NCBI GenBank assembly: GCA_916048095.2 | Contig: OU696589.1 | Span: forward strand, 7,579,683 to 7,643,682 | Source of the DNA: Sacculina carcini | Lineage: Eukaryota; Arthropoda; Thecostraca; Sacculinidae | Reading direction: 5' to 3' | Length of the DNA stretch: 64,000 nucleotides | Shown: one piece after another, positions 32,481-45,660 of the stretch | Layout of the letters: the number at the start of each line of letters is the position of its first letter | How positions within the stretch are numbered: the stretch's first letter is position 1 | Translations under genes and position numbers: made by a program | The notes under the pieces: model-generated | Databases searched by the model: none | The model's input: the letters and a program-made list of their open reading frames with translations, nothing else | Told to the model about the DNA's origin: nothing

Positions 32481-35400
32481 CTAGATCACATCAAACATAG
32501 AGTGCAGTCTGTGCTCGTACAGCGCTATTGTCAGCATGATGGCAGCTCCACTCAACATGCCCAACACTTGCATCAGCAGGGACAAACACGCGTCTCGAGA
32601 CGAGGACGCAGAATCGGCGTCACTGCCGGACACCGACGACGGTTCCAGCGACAGCTCAGGAACCTGCCATACAAACACACCACGTTCACAACGCAACACC
32701 AGCCAACAACCATCACCCTTACTTTGCTACAACCAACGCCTCTGGCCTTCGTTGCAAGAAATACTACAGATAATGCGGAGAAATGACAGAATCATGGGAA
32801 AACTATCTGACATTAACAATTATAAAGCGTTTTGTAGAAACATAATGTTGACCGATATAGAGCCACGCTGAATGACCACCAGGCTGTGACGTGATAAGAG
32901 CCGAAATTATCAGTACAACACACTGACCATGTCCACGAGTGCAATGTAGAGAAACGAGCCTGCAGCGAAGGCAAAAACCCACGAGTTGAACGTGTGCATT
33001 GTGCCTGCCAGAATACCGACCACCATGCCGCACAAGCACAACACTGAGCTGATCATGTTGTAGAAGACGGCAGCGCGCACTGACATGCCTGCCTTCAACA
33101 GCACGGCGAAATCACCTGCACACACACACACACACTGTAATCGAGCACAGACACATGCTCAACAATGCTACAATAATCCATTGTTTACACTTAACACAGC
33201 TCATACTACACCGTCACCGTCACATTCAGAAGCACACGCATGCCAGTGGCGAGTTAACAAATATCAGTAAGTATATACGAGCAGCCCATTGACACACACA
33301 CACACATATAAATTAACAGGCGCAGTTACCGATTTCGTGCGGCAGTTCATGACAGAAGACGGCGATGCCGGTGGAGAGTCCGCTGGCGACTCCGCCGGAG
33401 GCAAACGCGGCGCCGATCGCCAGTCCGTCGGTGAAATTATGCAGGCCATCGCCGACAATCACCATAGCAGCGGCGGCCGGGGACTGCGCGCCTCCCGACC
33501 GATGCACGTGGCCGTGTGTGTGCGTGTGACCGTGGTGCCGGTGCTCATGCTCGTGAATGATCACGGTAAACGAGTCATGTCCGGCCGTCGGCGGCTGATC
33601 ACAGCGCGCGTGCGTTGTGAACTGGTGACAGGCGGGCGCACGAGGTGACGGCGGCGCAACCACATCGTTTTGCTACACACACACACACACACACACCATT
33701 TTGTCGCAGCGTGGATACAAGCACACATAAACGCGGCAGACGCTGGGTACAGCGACGAAATAACTGCCAGCAACCCCACACTAACCCGACCACTGATGTC
33801 ATCGTTGCAGACCGTGTCAGCAGCGTGAGACACAGTGGCGACGGTGGCTGTTGCAGTGGGCGGTGCAAGAGACGCGTGTGAGTGCTCCTCACAAGACTCG
33901 GCCGCAACGCCACCTTCAACCACTTCACCGTTGCTACACGTGCGCTCACAACCATTGACACCTGCCAAAACGCCCGCAACCGATGATTAGAACATTGGAG
34001 AACACCGTGCTCCCAGAGAAATCACATCACTGACAACATGATTATATATTCGTACAGCCGTGTACAATGCAGAATACGGTTTCGTAGCTACCTTGTAAAC
34101 GCATCTGAACAACTGCAAGTGTAGTGCATATATACTAGAAAAATGTTATTGTACTGAACTAGAGGAGCACACAACCACAAATTGCATGTACCGTTCCAAT
34201 AAAAATGTTTGCCAAAAAAACATCGCATACGCATGTACTATCAGACGCAGGACTATCTACATTGACATTACGCCTACACTGAAATAATGGCTTATGTGAG
34301 CCTAGCAAGCCATGCCTGACCGGCGCACGCTCAGATAGGGGAGAGCAGACAGCTTAACAACGTGTGTGTGTGTGTGTGTGTGAGCGTGCCAGTGAACGCA
34401 CTAACTGGCCAGAAAAGCGGCGGTGTCTTTGTGAGCGAGACAGCGACTAGCACCCGGGGTTTTGCCGTACACTTTTAACTTGCGCTCAATCAGCTGAGTC
34501 TGATCTCGACTCAAACCGCCAACGTCAGCCAAATGCTCATTGATATTCTGAACGACACACACACACACACACACACACGCAAACAGTGAACAAGTAGCGT
34601 ATTACAAGCACAATTTCGACTGAAGGCATTGTATGCATTGAGAAAAATCCTATTGGGATGAGGATATTGAGCAAAAAAGGAGCTAGTATAGAGCCTTGCG
34701 GAATAACACAAAAGTGCTAGTATCAATATATGAATCATTGGTGAAAAACACTAATTATGTGCGACCCATGTTGAATTATGTGTGAGCCATGTTGAATTAT
34801 GTGTGAGCATGTTGAATTATGTGTGAGCCATGTTGAATTATGTGTGAGCATGTTGAATTATGTGTGAGCCATGTTGAATTATGTGTGAGCCATGTTGAAT
34901 TATGTGTGAGCATGTTGAATTATGTGTGAGCAATGTTGAATTATGTGTGAGCCATGTTGAATTATGTGTGAGCATGTTGAATTATGTGTGAGTGATGTTG
35001 AATTATGTGTGAGCCATGTTGAATTATGTGTGAGCCATGTTGAATTATGTGTGAGTGATGTTGAATTATGTGTGAGCATGTTGAATTATGTGTGAGTCAT
35101 GTTGAATTATGTGTGAGCCATGTTGAATTATGTGTGAGCCATGTTGAATTATGTGTGAGCATGTTGAATTATGTGTGAGTGATGTTGAATTATGTGTGAG
35201 CATGTTGAATTATGTGTGAGTCATGTTGAATTATGTGTGAGCCATGTTGAATTATGTGTGAGTGATGTTGAATTATGTGTGAGCCATGTTGAATTATGTG
35301 TGAGCCACGTTGAATTATGTGTGAGTCATGTTGAATTATGTGTGAGCCACGTTGAATTATGTGTGAGTCATGTTGAATTATGTGTGAGCCATGTTGAATT

Positions 35401-38400
35401 ATGTGTGAGCCATGTTGAATTATGTGTGAGCCATGTTGAATTATGTGTGAGCCATGTTGAATTATGTGTGAGCCATGTTGAATTATGTGTGAGCCATGTT
35501 GAATTATGTGTGAGCCATGTTGAATTATGTGTGAGCCATGTTGAATAATGTGTGAGCCATGTTGAATTATGTGTGAGCCATGTTGAATTGTGTGTGAGCA
35601 TGTTGAATTGTGTGTGAGCATGTTGAATTGTGTGTGAGCCATGTTGAATTATGTGTGAGCATGTTGAATTGTGTGTGAGCCATGTTGAATTATGTGTGAG
35701 CCATGTTGAATTATGTGTGAGCCATGTTGAATAATGTGTGAGCCATGTTGAATTATGTGTGAGCCATGTTGAATTATGTGTGAGCCATGTTGAATTATGT
35801 GTGAGCCATGTTGAATTATGTGTGAGCCATGTTGAATTATGTGTGAGCCATGTTGAATTATGTGTGAGCCATGTTGAATAATGTGTGAGCCATGTTGAAT
35901 TATGTGTGAGCCATGTTGAATTGTGTGTGAGCATGTTGAATTGTGTGTGAGCATGTTGAATTGTGTGTGAGCCATGTTGAATTATGTGTGAGCATGTTGA
36001 ATTATGTGTGAGTGATGTTGAATTATGTGTGAGCATGTTGAATTGTGTGTGAGCCATGTTGAATTATGTGTGAGCATGTTGAATAATGTGTGAGCCATGT
36101 TGAATTATGTGTGAGCCATGTTGAATTGTGTGTGAGCATGTTGAATTGTGTGTGAGCATGTTGAATTGTGTGTGAGCCATGTTGAATTATGTGTGAGCAT
36201 GTTGAATTGTGTGTGAGCCATGTTGAATTATGTGTGAGCCATGTTGAATTATGTGTGAGCCATGTTGAATAATGTGTGAGCCATGTTGAATTGTGTGTGA
36301 GCCATGTTGAATTATGTGTGAGCTGTGTTGAATTGTGTGTGAGCTGTGTTGAATTATGTGTGAGTGATGTTGAATTATGTGTGAGCCATGTTGAATTATG
36401 TGTGAGCCATGTTGAATTATGTGTGAGCCATGTTGAATTATGTGTGAGCCATGTTGAATTATGTGTGAGCCATGTTGAATTATGTGTGAGCCATGTTGAA
36501 TTGTGTGTGAGCTGTGTTGAATTGTGTGTGAGCTGTGTTGAATTATGTGTGAGCCATGTTGAATAATGTGTGAGCCATGTTGAATTGTGTGTGAGCCATG
36601 TTGAATTATGTGTGAGCTGTGTTGAATTGTGTGTGAGCTGTGTTGAATTGTGTGTGAGCCATGTTGAGTTGTGTGTGAGCCATGTTGAATTATGTGTGAG
36701 CCATGTTGAATTATGTGTGAGTGATGTTGAATTGTGTGTGAGCCATGTTGAATTATGTGTGAGCCATGTTGAATTATGTGTGAGCCATGTTGAATTATGT
36801 GTGAGCCATGTTGAATTATGTGTGAGCCATGTTGAATTATGTGTGAGCCATGTTGAATTGTGTGTGAGCTGTGTTGAATTGTGTGTGAGCTGTGTTGAAT
36901 TATGTGTGAGTGATGTTGAATTATGTGTGAGTGATGTTGAATTATGTGTGAGTGATGTTGAATTATGTGTGAGCCACGTTGAATTATGTGTGAGCCATGT
37001 TGAATTGTGTGTGATCCATGTTGAATTATGTGTGAGCCATGTTGAATTATGTGTGAGCCATGTTGAATTATGTGTGAGCATGTTGAATTATGTGTGAGCC
37101 ATGTTGAATTATGTGTGAGCATGTTGAATTATGTGTGAGTGATGTTGAATTGTGTGAGTGATGCCTGGGTCCTCTGACGACTGCAGTACGATTGCAAAAC
37201 GGCCAACAGACGCTCAGATATGTAGAAGACGAGTAGAGCCAGCAATGCAGATGTTCCCTTCATCACGGCGTCGTGGTGCTGTTTGTCAATCTCATGATGA
37301 TCACTGTGATGACCAGCGCCATCATCATCCTGGTGATTGTGATGGGGGAGCAACGCCTGACACAAAACACAAACCAAGATGAACTAATAGTAATACTTGG
37401 AAATATACTTTATTGACCACGATGTAACATCACCTATATAGCATCATTGTGTAAAGAACGGCACATTGATTGATCTAGCATGAACGAGTAGTGAGTTGAA
37501 GCAGTGACGGGACAGAACAGTGTCACACTGACGTGTGGCAAGAGGTGCAGTAGCGCGTCGCCGGTCAGTGTGCCGACAGCCAGTGCCACGAGAAAGTGCA
37601 GCAGTCGCCGGTACACGAGTCGATCAATGATCGGTACCACCAGCACGCCCAACAGCCCGCACACGCTTATCACTAGCACCGACGCACTAGCATACAGCCA
37701 CACTGACACACACACACACAACCTCGCCTTGTCATAGCTGCTGTTAATTTTGCGTTTTACATTGAACTTGAACTCATAAAAATAAATAAATGAATGAATA
37801 AATAAATGAGCCCAGTATAGTCACTATTATAAATAAATGAGCCCAGTATAGTCACTATTATAAATAAATGAGCCCAGTATAGTCACTATTATAAATAAAT
37901 GAGCCCAGTATAGTCAATATTATTAATAAATGAGCCCAGTATAGTCACTATTATAAATAAATGAGCCCAGTAAAGTCACTATTATAAATAAATGAGCCCA
38001 GTATAGTCACTATTATAAATAAAGGAACCCAGTATAGTCACTATTATTAATAAGGAAACCCAGTATAGTCATTATTATAAATAAATGAGCCCAGTATAGT
38101 CACTATTATACATAAATGAGCCGAGTATTACGGCGCCATTTATCACCGGCATTTAGCAATACAACAATGTACGTTAGAATAAACGACACTATGAAGCATT
38201 GTCATATCACATTTGACTGAAGACGAAGTGAAGGCAGCAGCAGCAGCAGCATGAGAACGAGAATTGAGCGAGTTGTCCGCTAGATGGCAGTGGTGTCGGT
38301 TGCCGGCGTAATAAACCAGCGCTGGTGACAGACTGAGTATGTGTTGTTTGTTGATAGATGAAATGTTGTGACGCTGCGAGGCGGCCTCATTTTCGTCACC

Positions 38401-38456
38401 AGTTGTTAGCAGCGACAACAAGTGACCGGCGCTGACACACTGACACACACAAACAC

Positions 38457-38491
<35 letters not shown>

Positions 38492-41400
38492 CGGTGACAG
38501 GCAACACTCGAGTCGTCACATTATCAGGCATCAACAACGACAACAACAACGTGTATTTGCTATAGCGCCGGTAAAACACAAGCGCGAAAAACGGAAAACA
38601 TCAATTGAGATAAAACGACAATTGTAAAGAATATGGGAGAAAAGAGCAGGTGAAAGAGAGAGAAGTCACAAAACAACCAAAATGGGTAAATAGCAAGCAC
38701 AAGCACAAAGGGCACAGTTCCAAAAAATCAAGTGGTACGTTCGAACAATAAAATCGACAGAGAATTATTACAGAGAACATTCACAATAGAATAAATAAAA
38801 CAGCAAGGAAGGAAAGGAAGCAGTAACTGTGCTCAAGACAGGGAAAAATAAGTCAACAAGGAGAATTGAAACAATCATGAAACGGAGAAATATTTGAAAC
38901 AATATCACAGAGAGGCGAAGGGAGAGAGAGAGTGAGAGACGGGATCAAATGAAATGTCAAAAAGGTACAGGCGAAGCCGACGGCGGAATGACCAAAATGT
39001 AGAGGCGCGGGTGATATGAGAGGGAAGAGAATTATACAAGCGAGGGGCGTAAAAGAAGAACGATTTAGAGGACCAGGAAGACCATCATGCTTACTGCTGG
39101 AATGTATTTATTAGAAAAACACATACGAGTTATAGTTGGGTATTTATGTGTGTGGTGTACGCGTGTGTGGTGCACACACACACATACAAACAAGCCACGT
39201 ATACACTGAGACAGACATGTGACTAGACTCGCACACCTGTAGAAATTCAACCACACATACACGTACACACATACAAACATATATCAAGGAGAGAGATATT
39301 GTTGACGCGAGACAACAGGTGGTTGAATCACTTATTGACTGTCACGCTCAATTATCCGCCCACGAAATTAATAACTGGTCACACAAACCATAATTGACCG
39401 AACGAGAACAAAACAACACTATAGAAACGACCAATTAAAACGATTAAAGTAGAATCAATATTGCTACTGAAGCACAGCACAAAAACCAAGCTATCAAGAA
39501 AGACATAACTTTCTGAAATTAATCGTACTATAAAACTGACCTCAACAATGCTGTCCTCGTGCTCACCAGCCAGTCCTGGCAAAATGAAATGTCACATTAC
39601 TTGACGATACAACAATGATATTTTACTCAAGCATACTATAATGCCCGCTATTTCCATTTGAAAGCTTGCGTAAGTATGGAAAAATCAGTGAACGACGATA
39701 AAACGCCCCTATATATTCCAGTATTAACATCTATAATCACCATTTTCTGAACACCTGTACGTTTGATGTGCAAATGCAAATACTTTTTCTTGTTTTACTT
39801 ACTCCTTCTATCTCTTTCTTTTTGCTCAAAAACGTGTCAGATTGCTTTTGACTCGTGATTTGATTTCATTAATATTTTGGCTGGGTTTATATGTTGAGTG
39901 ACTTTTTGTGGTGCGTGACGCTCTTCGCGGAGTGAATTTAATACCTCATGGGATGTAATGCATGAATGAAAACCGGTGCTTTTGCTGACTTTCATGGAAG
40001 ATGTTGATAAATTGATTTCATGGTTAATTGACGTAAATAATTAATTTCAATTGCTGATTAAACGTCAAACCGAAAACGAAATACTCTCTTTAAGCAATTT
40101 TTTTACAACAATTTTACTCTTGTCGACCTTATAAATGCCCCCCCTTCCTGCTAAATTCAAGTATCATTCTGCAATTTCGAGCCCCACACCGTGATCAGAT
40201 GCATATACGGCGCTATTAAAACCTTTGTCGACGTCAGGACACACGAAGTGATAAAACCAACACAAAAATGGGTCCCAGCTGCCACCAGTGAACAAAAATA
40301 GGCCAAAAACGATAGTAATTAATGACAGAATCAACTGAGCACTGGCAAAATAAAGCGGCACAATTTGAGGGGGAAACTTTTTGGTGGGGGAGCTCTGCAC
40401 AAGTACTTGACACATTTCGAGAGGGGAGGTCTTCAACCCTCCTAGCCCCATTGGTGCTGCCACTGTAGTGCTGCCACTTTGGAATTTTGCTTCGAGGCGC
40501 AAATATCCTATGATTCCATTCTGCACGTACATCTGATATTTTTCGAGTGAGCAGGCGATTTGTTGTGTTGCTCGAGCTGCGACTTGTGACACGTTTTTCT
40601 CACACGCAACGTGAACACGCTCTTCATGTCAGACACGTTTCTCTGGAAAATTCGAGTTTACATTGAATTCCTAGAATCCATTTGAGAGTGACAATGCAGA
40701 CACCATTTGTGTTTGTCTTAGTACATGTATGTATGTATGATCCTACCTTCCGAAAAAATCAAAGGCACGTGTACCTAGCTTGGAGCGATTTTGTCTGCAT
40801 AGCGAGTTATTGCAGACCATATGAAACCCGTTGCAACGCTGTCACACCACTTAAGACACGCCCCCAGCCCATATGGTAGGAGTAAGGGTATGCTAAGGGT
40901 ATAAACCGTGCGACGCTTTTGATATCCGGACTTAAGGAGCTATCAGAAACGTTGTTATATTTCAATTGTTAACGTTGCTGGCGCTAATATTGTACTTTTA
41001 TGCATTGTTTGAGTGTATGATAACACGTTGACTCCGTTATTTGTGTAATAACAATTATCAACAGAATACATTAATTACAGGCGCAACCTGTATAATTATA
41101 CATTTGGACAATATTTCTCAGTGAAAATGGCACTTTATGTGAACAAATATTTTGTGTGTGATCATATAAAATTGCCAACTCTAGTAATGACACACATAAG
41201 AATCAGTTCTAGTAATGACACACATAAGAATCAACTCTAGTAATGACACACATAGGAATCAACTCTAGTACTGACACACATAAGAATCAACTCTAGTAAT
41301 GACACACATAAGAATCAACTCTAGTAATGACACACATAAGAATCAACTCTAGTAATGACACACATAAGAATCAACTCTAGTAATGACACACATAAGAATC

Positions 41401-43885
41401 AACTCTAGTAATGACACACATAAGAATCAACTCTAGTAATGACACACATAAGAATCAACTCTAGTAATGACACACATAAGAATCAACTCTAGTAATGACA
41501 CACATAAGAATCAACTCTAGTAATGACACACATAAGAATCAACTCTAGTAATGACACACATAAGAATCAACTCTAGTAATGACACACATAAGAATCAACT
41601 CTAGTAATGACACACATAAGAATCAACTCTAGTAATGACACACATAAGAATCAACTCTAGTAATGACACACATAAGAATCAACTCTAGTAATGACACACA
41701 TAAGAATCAACTCTAGTAATGACACACATAAGAATCAACTCTAGTAATGACACACATAAGAATCAACTCTAGTAATGACACACATAAGAATCAACTCTAG
41801 TAATGACACACATAAGAATCAACTCTAGTAATGACACACATAAGAATCAACTCTAGTAATGACACACATAAGAATCAACTCTAGTACTGACACACATAAG
41901 AATCAACTCTAGTAATGACACACATAAGAATCAACTCTAGTAATGACACACATAAGAATCAACTCTAGTAATGACACACATAAGAATCAACTCTAGTAAT
42001 GACACACATAAGAATCAACTCTAGTAATGACACACATAAGAATCAACTCTAGTAATGACACACATAAGAATCAACTCTAGTAATGACACACATAAGAATC
42101 AACTCTAGTAATGACACACATAAGAATCAACTCTAGTAATGACACACATAAGAATCAACTCTAGTAATGACACACATAAGAATCAACTCTAGTAATGACA
42201 CACATAAGAATCAACTCTAGTAATGACACACATAAGAATCAACTCTAGTAATGACACACATAAGAATCAACTCTAGTAATGACACACATAAGAATCAACT
42301 CTAGTAATGACACACATAAGAATCAACTCTAGTAATGACACACATAAGAATCAACTCTAGTAATGACACACATAAGAATCAACTCTAGTAATGACACACA
42401 TAAGAATCAACTCTAGTAATGACACACATAAGAATCAACTCTAGTAATGACACACATAAGAATCAACTCTAGTAATGACACACATAAGAATCAACTCTAG
42501 TAATGACACACATAAGAATCAACTCTAGTAATGACACACATAAGAATCAACTCTAGTAATGACACACATAAGAATCAACTCTAGTAATGACACACATAAG
42601 AATCAACTCTAGTAATGACACACATAAGAATCAACTCTAGTAATGACACACATAAGAATCAACTCTAGTAATGACACACATAAGAATCAACTCTAGTAAT
42701 GACACACATAAGAATCAACTCTAGTAATGACACACATAAGAATCAACTCTAGTAATGACACACATAAGAATCAACTCTAGTAATGACACACATAAGAATC
42801 AACTCTAGTAATGACACACATAAGAATCAACTCTAGTAATGACACACATAAGAATCAACTCTAGTAATGACACACATAAGAATCAACTCTAGTAATGACA
42901 CACATAAGAATCAACTCTAGTAATGACACACATAAGAATCAACTCTAGTAATGACACACATAAGAATCAACTCTAGTAATGACACACATAAGAATCAACT
43001 CTAGTAATGACACACATAAGAATCAACTCTAGTACTGACACATATAAGAATCAATTCTAGTACTGACACACATAAGAATCAACTCTAGTCATGACACACA
43101 TAAGAATCAACTCTAGTAATGACACACATAAGAATCAACTCTAGTAATGACACACATAATAATCAACTCCAGTAATGACACACATAAGAATCAAGTTGCT
43201 GACCTCTTACTGAGCGTTGTGCAGTTCGGGAGCCGTCCAGGAGAAGACTAGCAGGTGATGAGGGCTGCTGGAAACTGCTGGACTCGGTGTGATCGCAATT
43301 GAGACAAGATTCGTCCCTTCTTACTGACCGGCGCTGGTGATCATGAGTGCTGTGGTGCTGCGCGTGATTATCGGAAGAGTGATCGACCGTCTTATCATGA
43401 GAAGAACGTGGTGCAGTCGATTGAGAGTGATCGGATATATCGCCGTCGGAGCGACCAGGTGTTAATTGAATATTTGCCGAGTGATCAGCAACATTGTCTT
43501 TCTCTTCTGGATGATCATGAGATGAATGGTCTTGATGTGAATGCACGTGATTGTCACCTACACTCTCATCTGCATGTGTATGTACGTGATCATGCCTGTC
43601 ATTGAGCTTGCTTCTCGCGATCGGTTCAGACTCTGGAGCAATATCGCTACTGTATATGCCAAGAGACACGAGCAGTTCTTTAAGTTGATCCATCGACAGA
43701 GAAACACCGTCTCCATACTGATCGAGAATCTTCTGCACAAACACATGTGCAATAGGCGCGTGATCGGAGGCTGCGCTCGAGGGAAGTGAGCTTGTGGACT
43801 CGGTCACATTGACACAAGTCACCAGTGTACATAAAATCACGCTCCAAATGCACACAACGATCAGATATCCACACAGCCTGCTCAT
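32481..43885 (-). CDS. ZIP zinc transporter, LIV-1 subfamily (SLC39A6/10-like), nine coding exons
   Basis: It would import Zn2+ into the cytosol. Exons on the minus strand: 43885-43211, 38439-38211, 37702-37533, 37356-37165, 34547-34406, 33961-33786, 33672-33330, 33115-32928, 32663-32481. They sum to 2298 nt (765 aa). Exon 1 gives a signal peptide, the ZIP6/10-like [16 protein letters not shown], and a His-rich ectodomain. Exon 2 ([11 protein letters not shown]...SPALVYY) matches the PAL-motif region. Exon 3 holds TM1-2 ([21 protein letters not shown]). Exon 4 has a His-rich loop and TM3. Exon 7 carries HNFTDG (His606, Asp610) and HELPHE (636-641), the metal-binding TM4-TM5 motifs. The C-terminus IALYEHRL fits TM8. 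Only GC fits as the exon 4 donor. The exon 2 donor is the least certain. Introns 1, 2 and 4 hold minisatellites. Confidence 0.88.
34752..37162. repeat. 21-bp minisatellite filling ZIP intron 4
   Basis: About 115 units of ATGTTGAATTATGTGTGAGCC, with 20-bp variants and TGA, CTG or CAC substitutions that recur in blocks, suggesting higher-order duplication. It begins at intron position +3 of the exon 4 donor. Because 21 is a multiple of 3, both strands have long open frames that are not genes. Confidence 0.95.
37163..37164 (-). promoter_or_regulatory. Candidate GC 5' splice site of ZIP exon 4
   Basis: Exon 4 must end in phase 0 to join exon 5. The only phase-0 candidate before the repeat-encoded stop is CAG|GCATCA. 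GT dinucleotides at 37177-37186 are in the wrong phase. Confidence 0.5.
37798..38120. repeat. 31-bp minisatellite in ZIP intron 2
   Basis: About eleven units built on AAATGAGCCCAGTATAGTCA followed by CTATTATAAAT, lying between exons 2 and 3. Confidence 0.92.
38535..39075 (-). mobile_element. L2-like LINE fragment in ZIP intron 1
   Basis: The minus-strand translation gives [12 protein letters not shown] and, after a frame change, LYLFDISF, matching the fragment at 45117-45660. The tail GGCGCTATAGCAAATACACG is followed by (GTT)n at 38535-38551, as in L2 elements. It is 5'-truncated. Confidence 0.7.
39076..41173. other. ZIP intron 1, right of the LINE fragment
   Basis: A segment with C- and G-rich ends (about 40138-40460) resembles a nonautonomous DNA element but has no clear terminal repeats or duplication. 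The rest is unassigned. Confidence 0.4.
41174..43194. repeat. 28-bp minisatellite in ZIP intron 1
   Basis: About 72 units of TAATGACACACATAAGAATC plus AACTCTAG. The core is nearly invariant for about 60 units, with substitutions concentrated at the two ends. On the gene's strand it starts about 17 nt after the exon 1 donor GTAAGA. Confidence 0.96.
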
Positions 43886-44850
43886 CCTGGGGCCACACAA
43901 CCAACATATCAAGAATAGAAAGCATGTGGTAAATTTCGCCCGTATCTTATAAATGTTTTAATCAAGCATGCTACATATGAGCGCCACACTCATGCCCTCA
44001 GTGTACAAATAAGTTCATCGGATGCTAGAAAATTTCTTTCCATGATCTACTTATGCGCATTTTTGAATCCTATAAAAATAATACAACCAATCATACTCAA
44101 AATTGCACTAACATATTAACAGAGCACAAACGGCCAAATACTGTCAGAAGCGCACATAAATCCTAATTTGACTGCCGCCAGATGACGAGATTCACTGTGA
44201 TCACCTAAAACTGAAGGAAATTCAACCATAGACAAATTCAATGAAGCCTCTAGGCCACACGTAAAATTATTCAACGACTAAACAAATTTGGTATTGACTA
44301 AATCAACTGATTCTTCGTGAGAATCTTAGCGATTGTTCAAGTCGAGCCAAAATTAATAACTTGACACGTGCTAACTTATTTCCATATATGCACGTATATA
44401 TATATATATATACTCGTATCGACGAAACGCACGATGAAAAATTGCTCAGACTGTCTTTTGGCAGCATTTATCAACAATCAATCAACATATATTTGTAGAG
44501 CTCACAGATCAACACACGCGCGAATGAAGTAAAACAAATAGCAAATAATCAGCAATGAGTAAATAAACACCGCACACACATAAAATTCACTTACGTACAC
44601 ATATACATACGTACCCATATTCAAAACATATACAAACACATATACCTATGTACAAGCATACATCCATACATACACACATATATTCATAAATATACACACA
44701 TACACATGTACACATACATACATAGAAATAGTGGAAAATTATTGAAATGATATGTGCATCAAAGAGCTGCGGCTCGATGCACTTGTGCTACTTCTATGTT
44801 GAAATTGTTCTTGTTGTCTTATGATGCATGTTATTGTGGCAAAATATACT

Positions 44851-44932
<82 letters not shown>

Positions 44933-45116
44933 AAAATACATACACATATGGATACATATACCTACACACGCCACACACATCTATATCAATATAAAACAGA
45001 CACACACACATCCACAGATAGGCACATACACTTACACGAGCACAATATCGGAAACAAATCGGCATATCACAATAAGCATACAAACAAAATCTGAACAAAG
45101 ATTGTAAGGAACGGGC
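43886..45116. other. Upstream region of the ZIP gene
   Basis: It should contain the promoter and 5' UTR. AT microsatellites lie at 44396-44412 and 44865-44927, with CATA-rich sequence between. No other gene recognised. Confidence 0.45.
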
Positions 45117-45660
45117 TCAGAGCGCGGTATAGGGAGTAAGGTTATGCGAAGAATGATCGAACGATATGTCAAAAAGATGATTGCGAAGAGAAGTAGAAAA
45201 CGCAGCAAGAGATTCAGAGGAAGTCACGCTAAGAGGAAGGACGTTGTAGAGACGGGGAGCATAAAAGAAACAAGATTTGCTAGACCAAGAAGATTCACTG
45301 CAGACACGAGGACAGGAAAGAGGTGAAGGATGACGAGATAAGAGATCGCTAGAAGGTGTGAGGAGATTGGATAGGTAGATTTGTTGGCGAGGGTCATGTA
45401 GGATTTTGTAAATAAGGCAGCAGATTTGGAAGTGTATGCGAGGAATCTTTGAAAGCCACCGGAGTTTGAATAGAAATAAGGAAGTGTGAGCACAAGGAGT
45501 AGGAGATAACAAAACGACATGATTTATTTATTACAGACTGGATGATTTTTAGAGAAGAGCGAGGAACATGTAGATATAAAAAGTTACAATACTCAATTCT
45601 AGAGAAAATGAAAGCTGTCATTGAATCACTTAACATATTAATGCTCCAGCTCCTCCAAAA
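45117..45660 (-). mobile_element. L2-like LINE fragment
   Basis: The minus strand encodes SRIEYCNFLYLHVPRSSLKIIQSVINKSCRFV, then, after a frameshift, LRWLSKIPRIHFQICCLIYKILHD and [12 protein letters not shown]. This is the C-terminal half of the LINE reading frame, broken and 5'-truncated. Confidence 0.78.

Noticed and set aside
35190-37122. Long open frames of repeating THNSTWL, SHIIQHG or SHVELCV on both strands
   Set aside because: All arise from the 21-bp array, whose length is a multiple of three.
40164-40592. 142-codon open frame with a hydrophobic stretch, inside ZIP intron 1
   Set aside because: It overlaps a repeat-like segment with C- and G-run ends, has no domain and does not join the ZIP exons in phase.
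41174-43194. Regular repeats that might be a CRISPR array
   Set aside because: Units are contiguous 28-bp repeats with no unique spacers, in an intron of an animal gene.
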